This document shows positions 35,501 to 44,618 of a stretch of DNA of 64,000 nucleotides, one piece after another. Source of the stretch: Brevibacterium zhoupengii (GTDB lineage: Bacteria > Actinomycetota > Actinomycetes > Actinomycetales > Brevibacteriaceae). Where the stretch lies: positions 558,001-622,000 of the forward strand of contig NZ_CP088298.1 in assembly GCF_021117425.1 (NCBI RefSeq). The letters are read 5' to 3'. The translations under genes were made by a program, and so were the position numbers. How positions within the stretch are numbered: the stretch's first letter is position 1; every line of letters begins with the position of its first letter. The notes under the pieces were generated by a model that had not been told where the DNA came from, made no database searches, and saw nothing but the letters and a program-made list of their open reading frames with translations.

Positions 35501-36991
35501 ATGACGATCACTGACCCGCTCACCGCCCAGACTGCTCAGGAGGATCCCGCCGTCGAAGCGATTCGCCGCCGGACCGCCTCCCACGGGACCAACCTCGCCG
35601 AGGTGTTCCGCTCCCGCATCGCTTCAGAGCTCGACGACAACAGCGCCCTCGACCGTCACCGGGAAGCGAACACCGACAACGACACTGTTGAGGCGCTCAA
35701 AGAGAAGATCGAGCGCTCGGGCGTCGAATACATGTACTACATGGTGCCCACCCTGCGTTCGCGCACCGTGGCCAAAGTGGTCCCGGCCAAACACTTCGTG
35801 CGTAACCTCGAGAAGGGTGTGAACTTCACCCGTAACGCGCTCATGGACTTCCAGAACGATGTCCACGGCAACCCCATCGGTGCGAACATCAACTCGAAGG
35901 AGTTCGTGGCGATGCCAGAGGCCGATTCCTTCAACCCGTTGCCCTGGGACGGGGAAGTCGGACGGATCTTCTGCTCGACCTACGAGCCGGACCACCTCGG
36001 TGACATTGCGGGACGACCAAATGTCCACGACTCACGTGCGCACATGAAGCGGACGCATTCGCTGCTCAAGGACGTCTTCGGGCTGACGATGAAGTCCGGC
36101 ACGGAGCCCGAAATGGTCTGGGTCGGCGAATCCATCACGCCCAAGACCATCCCCGGCTACAACCCTGCCTACCAGGTGGAATACCTCGAAGGCATGCGCC
36201 CGATCTACAAGCGTATCCATGAATACGCCGATGCACTCGGGTTCGACATGATCGAAGGCGACTATGAGGACCGGGGGCAGATCGAGCTCAACTGGAACTT
36301 CGACGACATCGAGAACACCACTGACCGCCTGGTTACCTACCGTCAGATCTGCTCCCAGGTTGCTCGGGAGTTCGATGTCGAAGCCTCCTTCATGCCCAAG
36401 CCCTTCATCGGTGAGATGGGCGCCGGCTGCCACCACAACATCTCGCTGTGGGACGAAGCCGGAGTCAACACCTTCGAAGATGAAGGCGTCAAGGAACTGC
36501 ACCTGTCCCAGTTGGGACGCTGGGCAGTGGGCGGCATCATCAAGAACTCCCCGGCGATGATGCTCATCTTCGCCTCGACCGTGAATTCCTACAAGCGGTT
36601 CTGGGATCCGGGTCAGTTCGCCCCGGCTCGCGCCGACTGGGGTCTGGACGACCGTGCCTCGATGATCCGGATCTCCTCGAACGGACGCGCCGAGGTGCGT
36701 GTCCCCGATGCTTCCGTCAACCCCTACCTGTCCCATGCCCTGCTCACTGCGGCTGTCGCCGACGGAATCGGCAATCAGGTCGAGCCGCCGGAAGCCGGCA
36801 GCCAAGGCATCGAACTGCCGCGCACCCTCGGTGAAGCCGTCGAGGCCTTCCGCCATGACCAGTTCGTCCGGACAGCACTGCCTCCTGCACTTGCCGACAC
36901 CTTCTTGGAGATGAAGGAGAACGAATGGGCACAGTACTGCGGTGTGCTCACCCAGTGGGAGTTCGACCAGTACTGGCAGGCAATCCCATGA
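35501..36991 (+). CDS. glutamine synthetase-like gamma-glutamyl ligase
   Basis: A 496-residue GS-fold enzyme. The ATP/catalytic signature is altered to MPKPFIGEMGAGCHHNISLW; the usual KPxxGxxGxG-HxHxS is recognisable but carries CHHN. RVPDASVNPYLSHALLTAAV is the C-terminal active-site block. Paralogues such as PuuA and IpuC join glutamate to amines, not ammonia. The gene lies 134 bases after the P450 and overlaps the next gene by ATGA. Within this cluster, glutamylation of the amine or its oxidation product is the likely job; true glutamine synthesis is unlikely. Confidence 0.87.
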   Translation: MTITDPLTAQTAQEDPAVEAIRRRTASHGTNLAEVFRSRIASELDDNSALDRHREANTDNDTVEALKEKIERSGVEYMYYMVPTLRSRTVAKVVPAKHFVRNLEKGVNFTRNALMDFQNDVHGNPIGANINSKEFVAMPEADSFNPLPWDGEVGRIFCSTYEPDHLGDIAGRPNVHDSRAHMKRTHSLLKDVFGLTMKSGTEPEMVWVGESITPKTIPGYNPAYQVEYLEGMRPIYKRIHEYADALGFDMIEGDYEDRGQIELNWNFDDIENTTDRLVTYRQICSQVAREFDVEASFMPKPFIGEMGAGCHHNISLWDEAGVNTFEDEGVKELHLSQLGRWAVGGIIKNSPAMMLIFASTVNSYKRFWDPGQFAPARADWGLDDRASMIRISSNGRAEVRVPDASVNPYLSHALLTAAVADGIGNQVEPPEAGSQGIELPRTLGEAVEAFRHDQFVRTALPPALADTFLEMKENEWAQYCGVLTQWEFDQYWQAIP

Positions 36992-37713
36992 CCGGCACGA
37001 ACATCCGCTTCGCCTGCATCGACTCGGAGGCCGCACCGCTGTTTGATAAGTCGAAGGACGGCGGCATCACCCGCACCGGGTACGAACCCGAAGCTGCGCA
37101 GCTCGTCGCCGAGGTGCTCGGCCGTGAGCTCGAGTGGGTCATCGTGCCCTGGGACGACATGATTCCGGCTGTGATCCGTGGCGACGCCGATGCCGTGTGG
37201 TGCGGGCAGGGCATCATCCCCTCTCGGCAGGCTCAGGTGGACTTCACCCGCCCGTACGCGGTCTTCAACGAATCGGTGCTCGTCCGCGCCGGTGATCGGG
37301 CCACCGCACCGGACCACCTCGGCGGGTACAAGGTCGCAGCCATCGAGGGCAGTGCCAACATGGTGTTGGCAGAGACGTTCCCCGGTGCGCAGCTCGTGCC
37401 CTTCGGCCCCACGGACGATGTCTTCGCCGATATGATCCAGGCGGTCCGTGATGGCACCGTCGACGCAATGGTCGACGATGATGTCGTCACAGTTCCGCTC
37501 GGTGATGAACCCGAGTTCGATCTGGCCTTCACGGCACAGACCCGAAACCCGTGGGGAGTGGGAGTGGCAAAGGACAACGCCCCGATGCTTGAGCTCCTCG
37601 ACACCGCCTTGGCGCAGGTCATCGCCGATGGTCGCCTCGCCGAGGTGTGGGCGCGGTGGATGCCGCACCTGCCCTTCCCAGCCGACACTCTGTCTGCAGG
37701 ACGACCCTCATGA
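36988..37713 (+). CDS. periplasmic-binding-protein-like protein lacking a signal peptide
   Basis: A 241-residue type 2 solute-binding fold of the family 3 amino acid group (GYEPEAAQLVAEVLGRELEWVIVPWDDMIPAVIRGDADAVW, then RQAQVDFTRPYAVFNESVLVR). The start at ATG 36988 overlaps the ligase stop. It begins directly with the first strand (NIRFACIDSEAAPLF), with no signal peptide or lipobox, and no permease or ATPase genes are near. It should be cytosolic and is translationally coupled on both sides. A carrier, sensor or dehydratase-like enzyme are all possible; the function is unknown. Confidence 0.82.
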   Translation: MTGTNIRFACIDSEAAPLFDKSKDGGITRTGYEPEAAQLVAEVLGRELEWVIVPWDDMIPAVIRGDADAVWCGQGIIPSRQAQVDFTRPYAVFNESVLVRAGDRATAPDHLGGYKVAAIEGSANMVLAETFPGAQLVPFGPTDDVFADMIQAVRDGTVDAMVDDDVVTVPLGDEPEFDLAFTAQTRNPWGVGVAKDNAPMLELLDTALAQVIADGRLAEVWARWMPHLPFPADTLSAGRPS

Positions 37714-38438
37714 CCGCTGCCTCAGATACGGCTTCATCGCGGCCGCTCATCGCCGTCCCCGCCATGTCGTCCGGGCAGGTGCGGGGATTGCGGCATTCGG
37801 GCAGTGTTGTCGCCGATGCTGTGCTCAGGTCGATCTCCGCTGCTGGCGGGGAACCGGTCATCGTGCCGCCGGTGATCGACAGCGGCCTGTACTCCCGTGT
37901 CGACGGCATCGTCCTGCCCGGAGGATCGGACATCGATCCGAAGCGCTATGGGCAAGAGCCTGACGAGTCCTACGCAGGGACGGACCTGCCGTCTCAGGAT
38001 GACGCTGACGCTGCGGCCATCGCCGCGGCTGAGAACCTCGGCATCCCCGCTCTCTTCATCTGCCGGGGACTGCAGCTGTGGAATGTGGAGCGCGGCGGGA
38101 CCCTGTTCCAGCATTGGCCAGCTGGTGACGTCGACCATGTCGGCCAAATCCACCCGGTCAGCGTCGAAGCGAGTTCGCTCTTGGCCCAGGCCCTGGATAC
38201 AAGCGAGAACGTCACTGTGTCGAGTTATCACCACCAGGCCATCGACGAACTCGGTCGGGGACTGCGCGTGACCTCGCGCGGAACCGATGGCTGTGTCGAA
38301 GCCGTCGAAGATGACGACCACACGATCCTTGCGGTGCAGTGGCACCCCGAAGACCGCGCGGAATCAGAGCCCGTGGACCGGGCACTGTTCGAATGGATCG
38401 TCACCCAGGCGGAAGAACACCGCCAGAAGCGCAGCTGA
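37710..38438 (+). CDS. class I amidotransferase / gamma-glutamyl-GABA hydrolase-like protein (1)
   Basis: A 242-residue peptidase C26/PuuD-like hydrolase. The nucleophile elbow is FICRGLQ (Cys near 116) and the catalytic His-Glu are in VQWHPED. LPGGSDIDPKRYGQEP is the conserved oxyanion-region segment. PuuD cleaves gamma-glutamyl-GABA to glutamate and GABA. The start ATGA overlaps the previous stop. With the upstream ligase it would complete a glutamylation/deglutamylation cycle. Confidence 0.87.
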   Translation: MTAASDTASSRPLIAVPAMSSGQVRGLRHSGSVVADAVLRSISAAGGEPVIVPPVIDSGLYSRVDGIVLPGGSDIDPKRYGQEPDESYAGTDLPSQDDADAAAIAAAENLGIPALFICRGLQLWNVERGGTLFQHWPAGDVDHVGQIHPVSVEASSLLAQALDTSENVTVSSYHHQAIDELGRGLRVTSRGTDGCVEAVEDDDHTILAVQWHPEDRAESEPVDRALFEWIVTQAEEHRQKRS

Positions 38439-38506
38439 ACAACCGACACTGATCTCGTGCGGCCAGCGCGCAGCCGAACAACCACAGCCAACGAAAGCGA
38501 ATCGCA

Positions 38507-39319
38507 GTGACCGTGCATGACCTTGTTCCAGCAGACGTGCTCACAACATCTCCCACCGCCGAGGCGGATGTTGAGATCGCAGTGATCGTGGGGTTGAATA
38601 TGCCCGGGCAGACCGAGGGCTCGATCTCACTGCAGAAAGATCTGACGATCACTGCCGTCGATTCGATCCACGAGCTCGGCGGAAAGGCCGTCATTCACGA
38701 TGTGAGCGATGGCGGTGAACCGGACTATGAGGCGATCGCAGCCGCTGACGGAATCCTCGTTCTCGGTGGGGGAGACGTCGACGCGACGATCTACGGCCAC
38801 ACCGAGGTCGTCCCCAACGAGTACGGCAAGGACCGGCGAGCCGATGAGCGTGAGCTTAAGATCATTGCTCGCGGGATCGGTGAGGATTCGATCATGCTGC
38901 ACCTGTGTCGTGGATCCCAGCTGCTCAATGTGGCTTGTGGTGGCACATTGATTCCCGATCTCGACCCGTACCACTTGCACAAAGGCGCCCCAGGGGAGCC
39001 GCTCTTCCTCGACGAAGTGGTGCAACTTGAACCAGGGCATATCATCCACGACCTCTATCAGGTTGAGCAGTTCACCGTCCGCAACGGGCATCATCAGGCA
39101 GTCGGTCGGGTCGGCACTGGTCTGTCCGTGGCCGCGCGGGCTGCTGACGGAATCGTCGAAGCAACACAACGCGTGGACAACACCTGGATCCTCGGGGTGC
39201 AATGGCACCCGGAAGAAGCTGGGGCGAGCAAGACCGACAGAGACGTCCTCTTTGCGGCCTTTCTCGAGAGAGCGCGGACCCGGACCCGCTCCCGGGGACC
39301 GGCGATCGCGCAGAACTGA
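38507..39319 (+). CDS. class I amidotransferase / gamma-glutamyl-GABA hydrolase-like protein (2)
   Basis: A 270-residue second copy of the C26 fold with nucleophile LHLCRGSQLLNV, LVLGGGDVDATIYG and catalytic VQWHPEE. It diverges strongly from the first copy outside these motifs, suggesting a different gamma-glutamyl substrate rather than a recent duplication. The GTG start at 38507 has a weak purine-rich site, 68 bases after the first copy. The C-terminus is Arg-rich. It is the last gene of the P450 operon. Confidence 0.85.
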   Translation: MTVHDLVPADVLTTSPTAEADVEIAVIVGLNMPGQTEGSISLQKDLTITAVDSIHELGGKAVIHDVSDGGEPDYEAIAAADGILVLGGGDVDATIYGHTEVVPNEYGKDRRADERELKIIARGIGEDSIMLHLCRGSQLLNVACGGTLIPDLDPYHLHKGAPGEPLFLDEVVQLEPGHIIHDLYQVEQFTVRNGHHQAVGRVGTGLSVAARAADGIVEATQRVDNTWILGVQWHPEEAGASKTDRDVLFAAFLERARTRTRSRGPAIAQN

Positions 39320-39439
39320 CTCCGCTGCGACTCCGAACCGACCCAGAACTGCCCCCGAACAGACCCCGCGCCCACCCCGCACTGGCCCCTTCCTGACCCC
39401 GCGCTGAAACCCCGGCCGCAGACGACCTCCGTTGTGGAC

Positions 39440-39467
39440 TTGACTGCCAAAAAGCGATGGGTAAGGT
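39440..39467 (+). promoter_or_regulatory. promoter of the urease operon leader
   Basis: -35 TTGACT (39440-39445), a 16-base spacer, and -10 TAAGGT (39462-39467). The -10 ends 7 bases before ATG 39475, matching the spacing seen at other leaderless genes in this window. Confidence 0.65.
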
Positions 39468-39474
39468 TGCTTGC

Positions 39475-39555
39475 ATGAGCGTATTCTCGCGGGTGAGACG
39501 CTGCTTCAGGACGTCATTCGACGTGCCCTGCCCGGGTCTCGAGCACCCGGTGTGA
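39475..39555 (+). CDS. leaderless 26-residue upstream ORF before ureA
   Basis: ATG 39475 to TGA 39553-39555 encodes MSVFSRVRRCFRTSFDVPCP followed by GLEHPV, a basic peptide with two Cys. No ribosome-binding site is present; the start is 7 bases from a good -10 box, so it could be read from a leaderless mRNA. Its last codons (CCCGGTG, 39546-39552) are complementary to CACCGGG (39605-39611) at the ureA ribosome-binding site, while an alternative hairpin CCGGGT/ACCCGG (39532-39537 with 39545-39550) would free it. A regulatory leader peptide is plausible; conservation is untested. Confidence 0.45.
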   Translation: MSVFSRVRRCFRTSFDVPCPGLEHPV

Positions 39556-39617
39556 CAGGCAGCCTCCGCATCACCTTTGCGAATTGATACATACCTTTCG
39601 AGTGCACCGGGGGAAAA

Positions 39618-39920
39618 GTGTTTCTCAGTTTGTATGAGCAAGAACGTCTGATGATCTACACGGCCGGAAAATTGGCCTTGGAGCGCAAAGACCGCGGCCT
39701 CAAACTCAACCTGCCCGAAGCGACAGCCATCATCACCTCCTATCTCTTGGAAGGTGCAAGGGACGGCAAGAGTGTTGCTGACCTGATGGAATCGGGCCGA
39801 CACGTGCTCAGCAGAGATGACGTCATGGAAGGGGTACCGGAAATGCTCACTCAGGTTCAGGTCGAGGCGACCTTCGCCGATGGGACCAAGCTTGTGACCG
39901 TGACAGGACCGCTCCAATGA
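39618..39920 (+). CDS. ureA: urease subunit gamma
   Basis: A 100-residue UreA, the usual length, with [30 protein letters not shown] and [23 protein letters not shown]. It is part of the (alpha-beta-gamma)3 urease that hydrolyses urea to ammonia and carbamate in the cytoplasm. The start is GTG 39618 behind CCGGGGGAAAA. The stop overlaps the ureB start (ATGA). The leader upstream carries the possible attenuator described separately. Confidence 0.95.
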   Translation: MFLSLYEQERLMIYTAGKLALERKDRGLKLNLPEATAIITSYLLEGARDGKSVADLMESGRHVLSRDDVMEGVPEMLTQVQVEATFADGTKLVTVTGPLQ

Positions 39921-40534
39921 TGAGCAACGAACACGGACCGGCGGGAACGGGACCCGACGACGAGAAGCAGGGCGCGAACCCGTTCGAGAACGAAGAGCTC
40001 CAGCCCGAGCATCGCGACATCGACGCCGAGCATCCCAGCGATGATCCGGGCCGCGACTACGACGACGTCGCACCGACAGTGGTCCAAGAACCGGGCATCG
40101 ACGAGCGTGAACGACATCCTTCCTCGGGACCCAGCGGCCCCAGCGAACCCCGACGCCCCGGATCGGGTTCAAGGCAGGGTCCACGTGAGGAGTCCGCAGC
40201 ACCGGTCACGGCCGCGGACAAGGTCATCCCCGGACAGATCTTCCTCCGCGACGAGCCCGTCGAGATCAATGTCGGTCTGGCCGTGACGACCCTGCGCGTC
40301 GCCAATGTCTCCGACCGACCGATCCAGGTCGGGTCGCACTTCCACTTCGCCGAGGTCAATCCCGGATTGGAATTCGACCGCGAACGGTCCTGGGGCAAGA
40401 GGCTGAATGTGCTCTCCGGTGGCGCGATGCGCTTCGAACCGGGAGCCGATGAGGAAGTCGAACTCGTTCCCATTCAGGGCGCCCGTATTGCCCTGGGGTT
40501 CCGAGGAGAGTGCAGAGGAGAGTTGGATGGTTGA
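39917..40534 (+). CDS. ureB: urease subunit beta with long charged N-terminal extension
   Basis: The UreB core starts near residue 102 ([18 protein letters not shown]) and continues through [26 protein letters not shown] to the end at 205. Normal UreB is about 100-110 residues. The first 100 residues are hydrophilic, rich in Asp, Glu, Pro, Ser and Gly, and look disordered. The start overlaps the ureA stop, so the extension is in the translated frame and coupled. Its role is unknown. The ureC start overlaps the ureB stop. Confidence 0.93.
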   Translation: MMSNEHGPAGTGPDDEKQGANPFENEELQPEHRDIDAEHPSDDPGRDYDDVAPTVVQEPGIDERERHPSSGPSGPSEPRRPGSGSRQGPREESAAPVTAADKVIPGQIFLRDEPVEINVGLAVTTLRVANVSDRPIQVGSHFHFAEVNPGLEFDRERSWGKRLNVLSGGAMRFEPGADEEVELVPIQGARIALGFRGECRGELDG

Positions 40535-42236
40535 CATATCGAGGTCCGAATACGTGGCATCGTTCGGCCCCACCGTCGGTGACCGAGTCCGACTGGCCGA
40601 CACGGACATCGTCATCGAGATCGACAAGGACTACTGCGTCGGCGGCAACGAAGTCGTCTTCGGCGGCGGCAAATCCGCCCGGGAATCCATGGCCCAATCA
40701 TCACGGACCCGCGCCGAAGGCACCCCCGACCTCGTCATCACCGGCGTGATCATCCTCGACCACTGGGGAGTCATCAAAGCCGACGTGGGCATCCGCGACG
40801 GCAGATTCGTCGGCATCGGACGCTCCGGCAACCCCGACACCATGAACGGAGTCGACCCCAACCTGGTCATCGGTCCGAACACGGAGATCGCCAGCGGCAA
40901 CGGACTCATCATGACCGCCGGCACCGTTGACACCCACGTCCACTATGTCGGACCCGATATGTTCCAGGTCGGCCTCATGGCCGGAACCACGACAATGGTC
41001 GGCGGCGGAACGGGGCCAACCGAAGGCTCGAAGGCCACACTGGCAACCCCCGGCCCCTGGTGGTTGGCTCGCATGTTCGAGAGCATGGACCCCTGGCCGG
41101 TCAACGTCCTCTTCCTGGGACGCGGCAACACCATGAACGACGAAGCACTGCTCGAACAGGTGCGCGGTGGTGCCGGTGGCTTCAAGATCCACGAGGACTG
41201 GGGTGCAACCCCGGCCGTCATCGACAACGCCCTGCGCGTGGCCGATGACACCGGAGTCCAGGTCGCCATCCACTCCGACACCCTCAACGAGGCTGGCTTC
41301 GTCGAAGACATGCTCGCCGCAGTCAAGGGGCGCACCTTCCACGCCTTCCACACCGAGGGCGCAGGCGGCGGCCACGCACCCGACATCATCACGATCGCCT
41401 CGGAGCTCAACGTCCTCCCGGCCTCGACGAACCCGACCAGGCCGTTCACGACCAATACCGTCGATGAACACCTCGACATGGTCATGGTCGCCCACCACCT
41501 CAACCCGCAGGTGCCCAATGACCTCGCGTTCGCCGAGAGCCGGGTGCGGGCGGGAACCATTGCCGCCGAGGATGTTCTCCAGGACATGGGGGCGCTGTCG
41601 ATCATGTCCTCCGACGCCCAAGCCATGGGCCGCATCGGTGAGGTCGCAATGCGCACCTGGCAGACCGCTCACCAGATGAAACGCCTGCGTGGACCGTTGG
41701 CAGGCGATGATCGGGCCGATAACAACCGCGCCATGCGCTACGTCGCGAAGTACACGATCAACCCGGCCATCGCCCACGGCATCGACGCCCACGTCGGCTC
41801 GATCGAGGTCGGCAAACTTGCCGACTTCGTGCTCTGGCAGCCTTCGATGTTCGCAGTCCGCCCGCACACCGTGTTCAAGGGCGGCATGGCGGCGGTGGCG
41901 GCCTTGGGTGATCCGAACGCCTCGATCCCGACCCCGCAGCCGGTATCGGAGCGGATGGGCTTCAACTTCCGATCCTCCGCGGCCGCTGCGACGAGCCTGG
42001 CGTTCGTGTCCGAACATGCGATCGCCGACGGCATCGCGGACAAGGTCAACGTCGACAGGCCCTTCGTGCCGATCACCTCGACGCGTGGAATCACGAAGGA
42101 CGACATGATCCACAATTCGGCACGTCCGAAGATCGAGGTCGACTCCGACACCTACGCGGTGACCATCGATGACGAGCTCATCGAACACGAACCCGCGAAG
42201 TTCGTGCCCATGGCCCAACGCTATTTCCTGTTCTGA
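40527..42236 (+). CDS. ureC: urease subunit alpha (catalytic)
   Basis: A 569-residue UreC. Nickel ligands appear as THVHYVGP and in HSDTLNE and [12 protein letters not shown]. The lysine carbamylated to bridge the nickels is in [10 protein letters not shown]. The mobile flap reads [10 protein letters not shown] where Klebsiella urease has a Cys before HH, so the flap Cys is Ala here. The start is ATG 40527 with GAGGAGAG, overlapping the ureB stop. Maturation needs UreD, UreF and UreG encoded downstream. Confidence 0.97.
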   Translation: MVDISRSEYVASFGPTVGDRVRLADTDIVIEIDKDYCVGGNEVVFGGGKSARESMAQSSRTRAEGTPDLVITGVIILDHWGVIKADVGIRDGRFVGIGRSGNPDTMNGVDPNLVIGPNTEIASGNGLIMTAGTVDTHVHYVGPDMFQVGLMAGTTTMVGGGTGPTEGSKATLATPGPWWLARMFESMDPWPVNVLFLGRGNTMNDEALLEQVRGGAGGFKIHEDWGATPAVIDNALRVADDTGVQVAIHSDTLNEAGFVEDMLAAVKGRTFHAFHTEGAGGGHAPDIITIASELNVLPASTNPTRPFTTNTVDEHLDMVMVAHHLNPQVPNDLAFAESRVRAGTIAAEDVLQDMGALSIMSSDAQAMGRIGEVAMRTWQTAHQMKRLRGPLAGDDRADNNRAMRYVAKYTINPAIAHGIDAHVGSIEVGKLADFVLWQPSMFAVRPHTVFKGGMAAVAALGDPNASIPTPQPVSERMGFNFRSSAAAATSLAFVSEHAIADGIADKVNVDRPFVPITSTRGITKDDMIHNSARPKIEVDSDTYAVTIDDELIEHEPAKFVPMAQRYFLF

Positions 42237-42244
42237 GAACAGGG

Positions 42245-42940
42245 ATGACACGAAACACCTCACGCGCGACCCTCCTGATGCTCGGCGACGGGCGACTTCC
42301 CTCAGGCGGGTACGCGCACTCCGGCGGACTCGAACAGGCCATCCGCCAAGGATGGGTCACCGACGTGACCGACCTGAAGGACTTCCTGCGCGGACGCCTG
42401 CACACGACCGGACTGATGAACGCCGCCTTCGCGGTCTCGGCCCGGCACATCCTCGGTGACCACCATTCTCTCGCCGAGGTGGGGGACCGACTCACTATTC
42501 TCGACGCGGAGCTCTGCGCCCGCACACCTGCCCCCGCCCTGCGGAAGACAGGGGAATGGTTGGGGACGCTGATGCTGCGGTCGATGCAGCGGATCCATCC
42601 GCACCCGCTGCTGGAGAACCTGCCGAAGGGACTGCAGCAGCCACTCGTCTACGGGGCAGTCGGTCAAGCCCTCGGGGTGGGGGCTGCGGAGACCGCGGCA
42701 GTCGTACTCCACGAAGCGGTCACCGGACCGGCCACCGCCGCGGTCAAGCTCATGAGCATCGACCCTTTCCAGGCCCACGGCGCGATCCTGTCCCTGGGTG
42801 AAGAACTCGACGTCGCCGCCGAGGCAGCCGCGGCCTACGAACTCACTCCGGCCCGGGACCTGCCGGCACTGAGTTCGCCCCTGTCAGATTTCGCCGCCGA
42901 GATGCATGTGAAGGATCATGTTCGACTATTCGCATCCTGA
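42245..42940 (+). CDS. ureF: urease accessory protein UreF
   Basis: A 231-residue all-helical UreF, with LLMLGDGRLPSGGYAHSGGLEQAI at the start and AVKLMSIDPFQAHGAI later. It links UreD and UreG in the maturation complex that loads nickel into apo-urease. It follows ureC by 8 bases; no ureE lies between, where many operons have one. The end overlaps the ureD start by 23 bases. Confidence 0.92.
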   Translation: MTRNTSRATLLMLGDGRLPSGGYAHSGGLEQAIRQGWVTDVTDLKDFLRGRLHTTGLMNAAFAVSARHILGDHHSLAEVGDRLTILDAELCARTPAPALRKTGEWLGTLMLRSMQRIHPHPLLENLPKGLQQPLVYGAVGQALGVGAAETAAVVLHEAVTGPATAAVKLMSIDPFQAHGAILSLGEELDVAAEAAAAYELTPARDLPALSSPLSDFAAEMHVKDHVRLFAS

Positions 42941-43811
42941 GAGCAGGATCTCCGACACCGCTGCGACTGCCGACGTGAAATCCAATGGCCCCAGCGGAAT
43001 GACGTGTCGGGCGTCCGTGGCGACCGAACTGAGCGAGCCCGGCCAGCCGGGGACACGCGTCTCGGGTCTGCGCGCGCAAGCTCCACTGGTGCCCCGACCC
43101 ACCGGTGCCAGCGGCCACGAACCCTTCATCGATCGTGATCCGAACGCCGCCCGCATCGCGCTGACCTCGGGAGCCGCCGGGCCGCTCGGCGGCGACCACT
43201 ACCGTTTCGACGTCAGCGTCGGCGACGGGTCGAGCCTGCTCATCAGGGAAGTCTCGGCCACGCTCGTGCTGCCCGGCGTGCACGGGCACCCCTCGCTGTT
43301 GGAATCGCACGCCCAGGTCGGCGAGGCCGCGACCCTGGTGTGGGTGCCCGAACCGGTGATCGCCGCGAAGGGATGCCGACACTCACACACCGTCGACATC
43401 GACCTCGCCGCCGACGCTCGACTCTTCTACCGCGAAGAACTCGTCCTCGGCCGTCACGGCGAAGACCCCGGAGACCTCAGCTCCGCCCTCAACGTCCGCC
43501 GAGGTGGTGCCCCGTTGAGCATCCAACGCTTCGACCTGGGCCCGAACAGTCCCGGCTTCGACTCACCCGCCGTGGCCGGTCGGGGTCTGGGAGTCGGATC
43601 CATCGTCATCGTCGACCCCGACGGCGGCCTGCCGAACGAGACCGTGGTCATCGACCCGCAGACAGTGATCCTGCCCGTCGACGACACCTGCGTACAGATC
43701 ACCGCGGTGGGAGCCGATGCTCTAGCGCTGCGCAAACGCCTCGACGCGGCACTGACGCACATCGGCGAACCCTGGGGCCGCGAACAGACCTGGTCGGCCG
43801 TGCCACGCTGA
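42918..43811 (+). CDS. ureD: urease accessory protein UreD
   Basis: A 297-residue UreD/UreH-family protein: ISVGDG-type beta segments ([26 protein letters not shown]), [23 protein letters not shown] and [15 protein letters not shown]. UreD scaffolds nickel delivery to UreABC. The N-terminal 70 residues are more variable. ATG 42918 lies inside the end of ureF behind GAAGGA, implying translational coupling. Confidence 0.9.
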   Translation: MFDYSHPESRISDTAATADVKSNGPSGMTCRASVATELSEPGQPGTRVSGLRAQAPLVPRPTGASGHEPFIDRDPNAARIALTSGAAGPLGGDHYRFDVSVGDGSSLLIREVSATLVLPGVHGHPSLLESHAQVGEAATLVWVPEPVIAAKGCRHSHTVDIDLAADARLFYREELVLGRHGEDPGDLSSALNVRRGGAPLSIQRFDLGPNSPGFDSPAVAGRGLGVGSIVIVDPDGGLPNETVVIDPQTVILPVDDTCVQITAVGADALALRKRLDAALTHIGEPWGREQTWSAVPR

Positions 43812-43872
43812 CCACCACAATCCACCTGACCACCACAACTCACAAAAACCACCACGAAGAGAAGGAGAGACA

Positions 43873-44604
43873 ATGAGCAACGGAAAACGCGCACTTCGCT
43901 TGGGCATCGCCGGACCAGTCGGTACCGGCAAGAGCTCCTCGATCGCCAACATCTGCACCGCACTCGCGCAGGAGTTCCGCATCGGCGTCATCACCAACGA
44001 CATCTACACCGACGAGGACGCCCGCTTCCTCAAGGCAGCCGGAGTCCTGCCCGATGAGCGCATCCGCGCCGTCGAGACTGGAGCCTGCCCGCACACCGCG
44101 ATCCGCGACGATGTGAGCATGAACCTGCTGGCCGTCGAGGCTCTCGAAGAGGACTTCGATCCGCTCGACATCGTGCTCGTCGAATCAGGCGGCGACAACC
44201 TCACCGCGACATTCTCCCCGGCCCTCGTCGATGCCCAGATCTTCGTCCTCGACGTTGCCGGAGGCGGCGACGTCGCACGCAAGGGAGGACCGGGAATCGG
44301 CCGGGCCGACCTGCTCATCATCAACAAGATCGACCTCGGCCAGTACGTCGATGTCGACGTCGACCTCATGATCGAGGACGCGAAGAAGGCCCGCGAAGGC
44401 GGACCCGTGCTCGGAGTCTCCCGTAAGGCCCCCGAAACCGTTCAGGCTCTGGCCGACTGGGTTCGCGAAGTCCACGCCCGCTTCGTCAAGGGCGACCACA
44501 CCCCGGTCGACCCGGGCCCGATGGCACCGCACTTCCACGCCGAAGAAGACGGCGAGGGTTATATGCACACCCATGCCGAAGGCGAAGAAGCCCACCAGCA
44601 CTGA
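43873..44604 (+). CDS. ureG: urease accessory GTPase UreG with His-rich C-terminus
   Basis: A 243-residue SIMIBI GTPase. P-loop GPVGTGKSS, the nickel-binding CPH motif ([12 protein letters not shown]), [13 protein letters not shown] and NKID are all present. The normal length is about 205. The C-terminal extension contains six His among acidic residues (PHFHAEEDG, then [13 protein letters not shown]), a likely nickel-binding tail that may stand in for the absent UreE. An AGAAGGAGAGA ribosome-binding site precedes the ATG after a C/A-rich 61-base gap. Confidence 0.94.
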   Translation: MSNGKRALRLGIAGPVGTGKSSSIANICTALAQEFRIGVITNDIYTDEDARFLKAAGVLPDERIRAVETGACPHTAIRDDVSMNLLAVEALEEDFDPLDIVLVESGGDNLTATFSPALVDAQIFVLDVAGGGDVARKGGPGIGRADLLIINKIDLGQYVDVDVDLMIEDAKKAREGGPVLGVSRKAPETVQALADWVREVHARFVKGDHTPVDPGPMAPHFHAEEDGEGYMHTHAEGEEAHQH

Positions 44605-44618
44605 ACCGAGCAGATCAG

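Noticed and set aside
39475..39617. Known riboswitch in the urease leader (nickel/cobalt or guanidine classes)
   Set aside because: The conserved blocks of those classes are absent; the upstream-ORF attenuator model fits the visible structure better.
40701..42263. Minus-strand open frame of 520 codons opposite ureC
   Set aside because: Antisense shadow of urease alpha; composition-driven and without domains.
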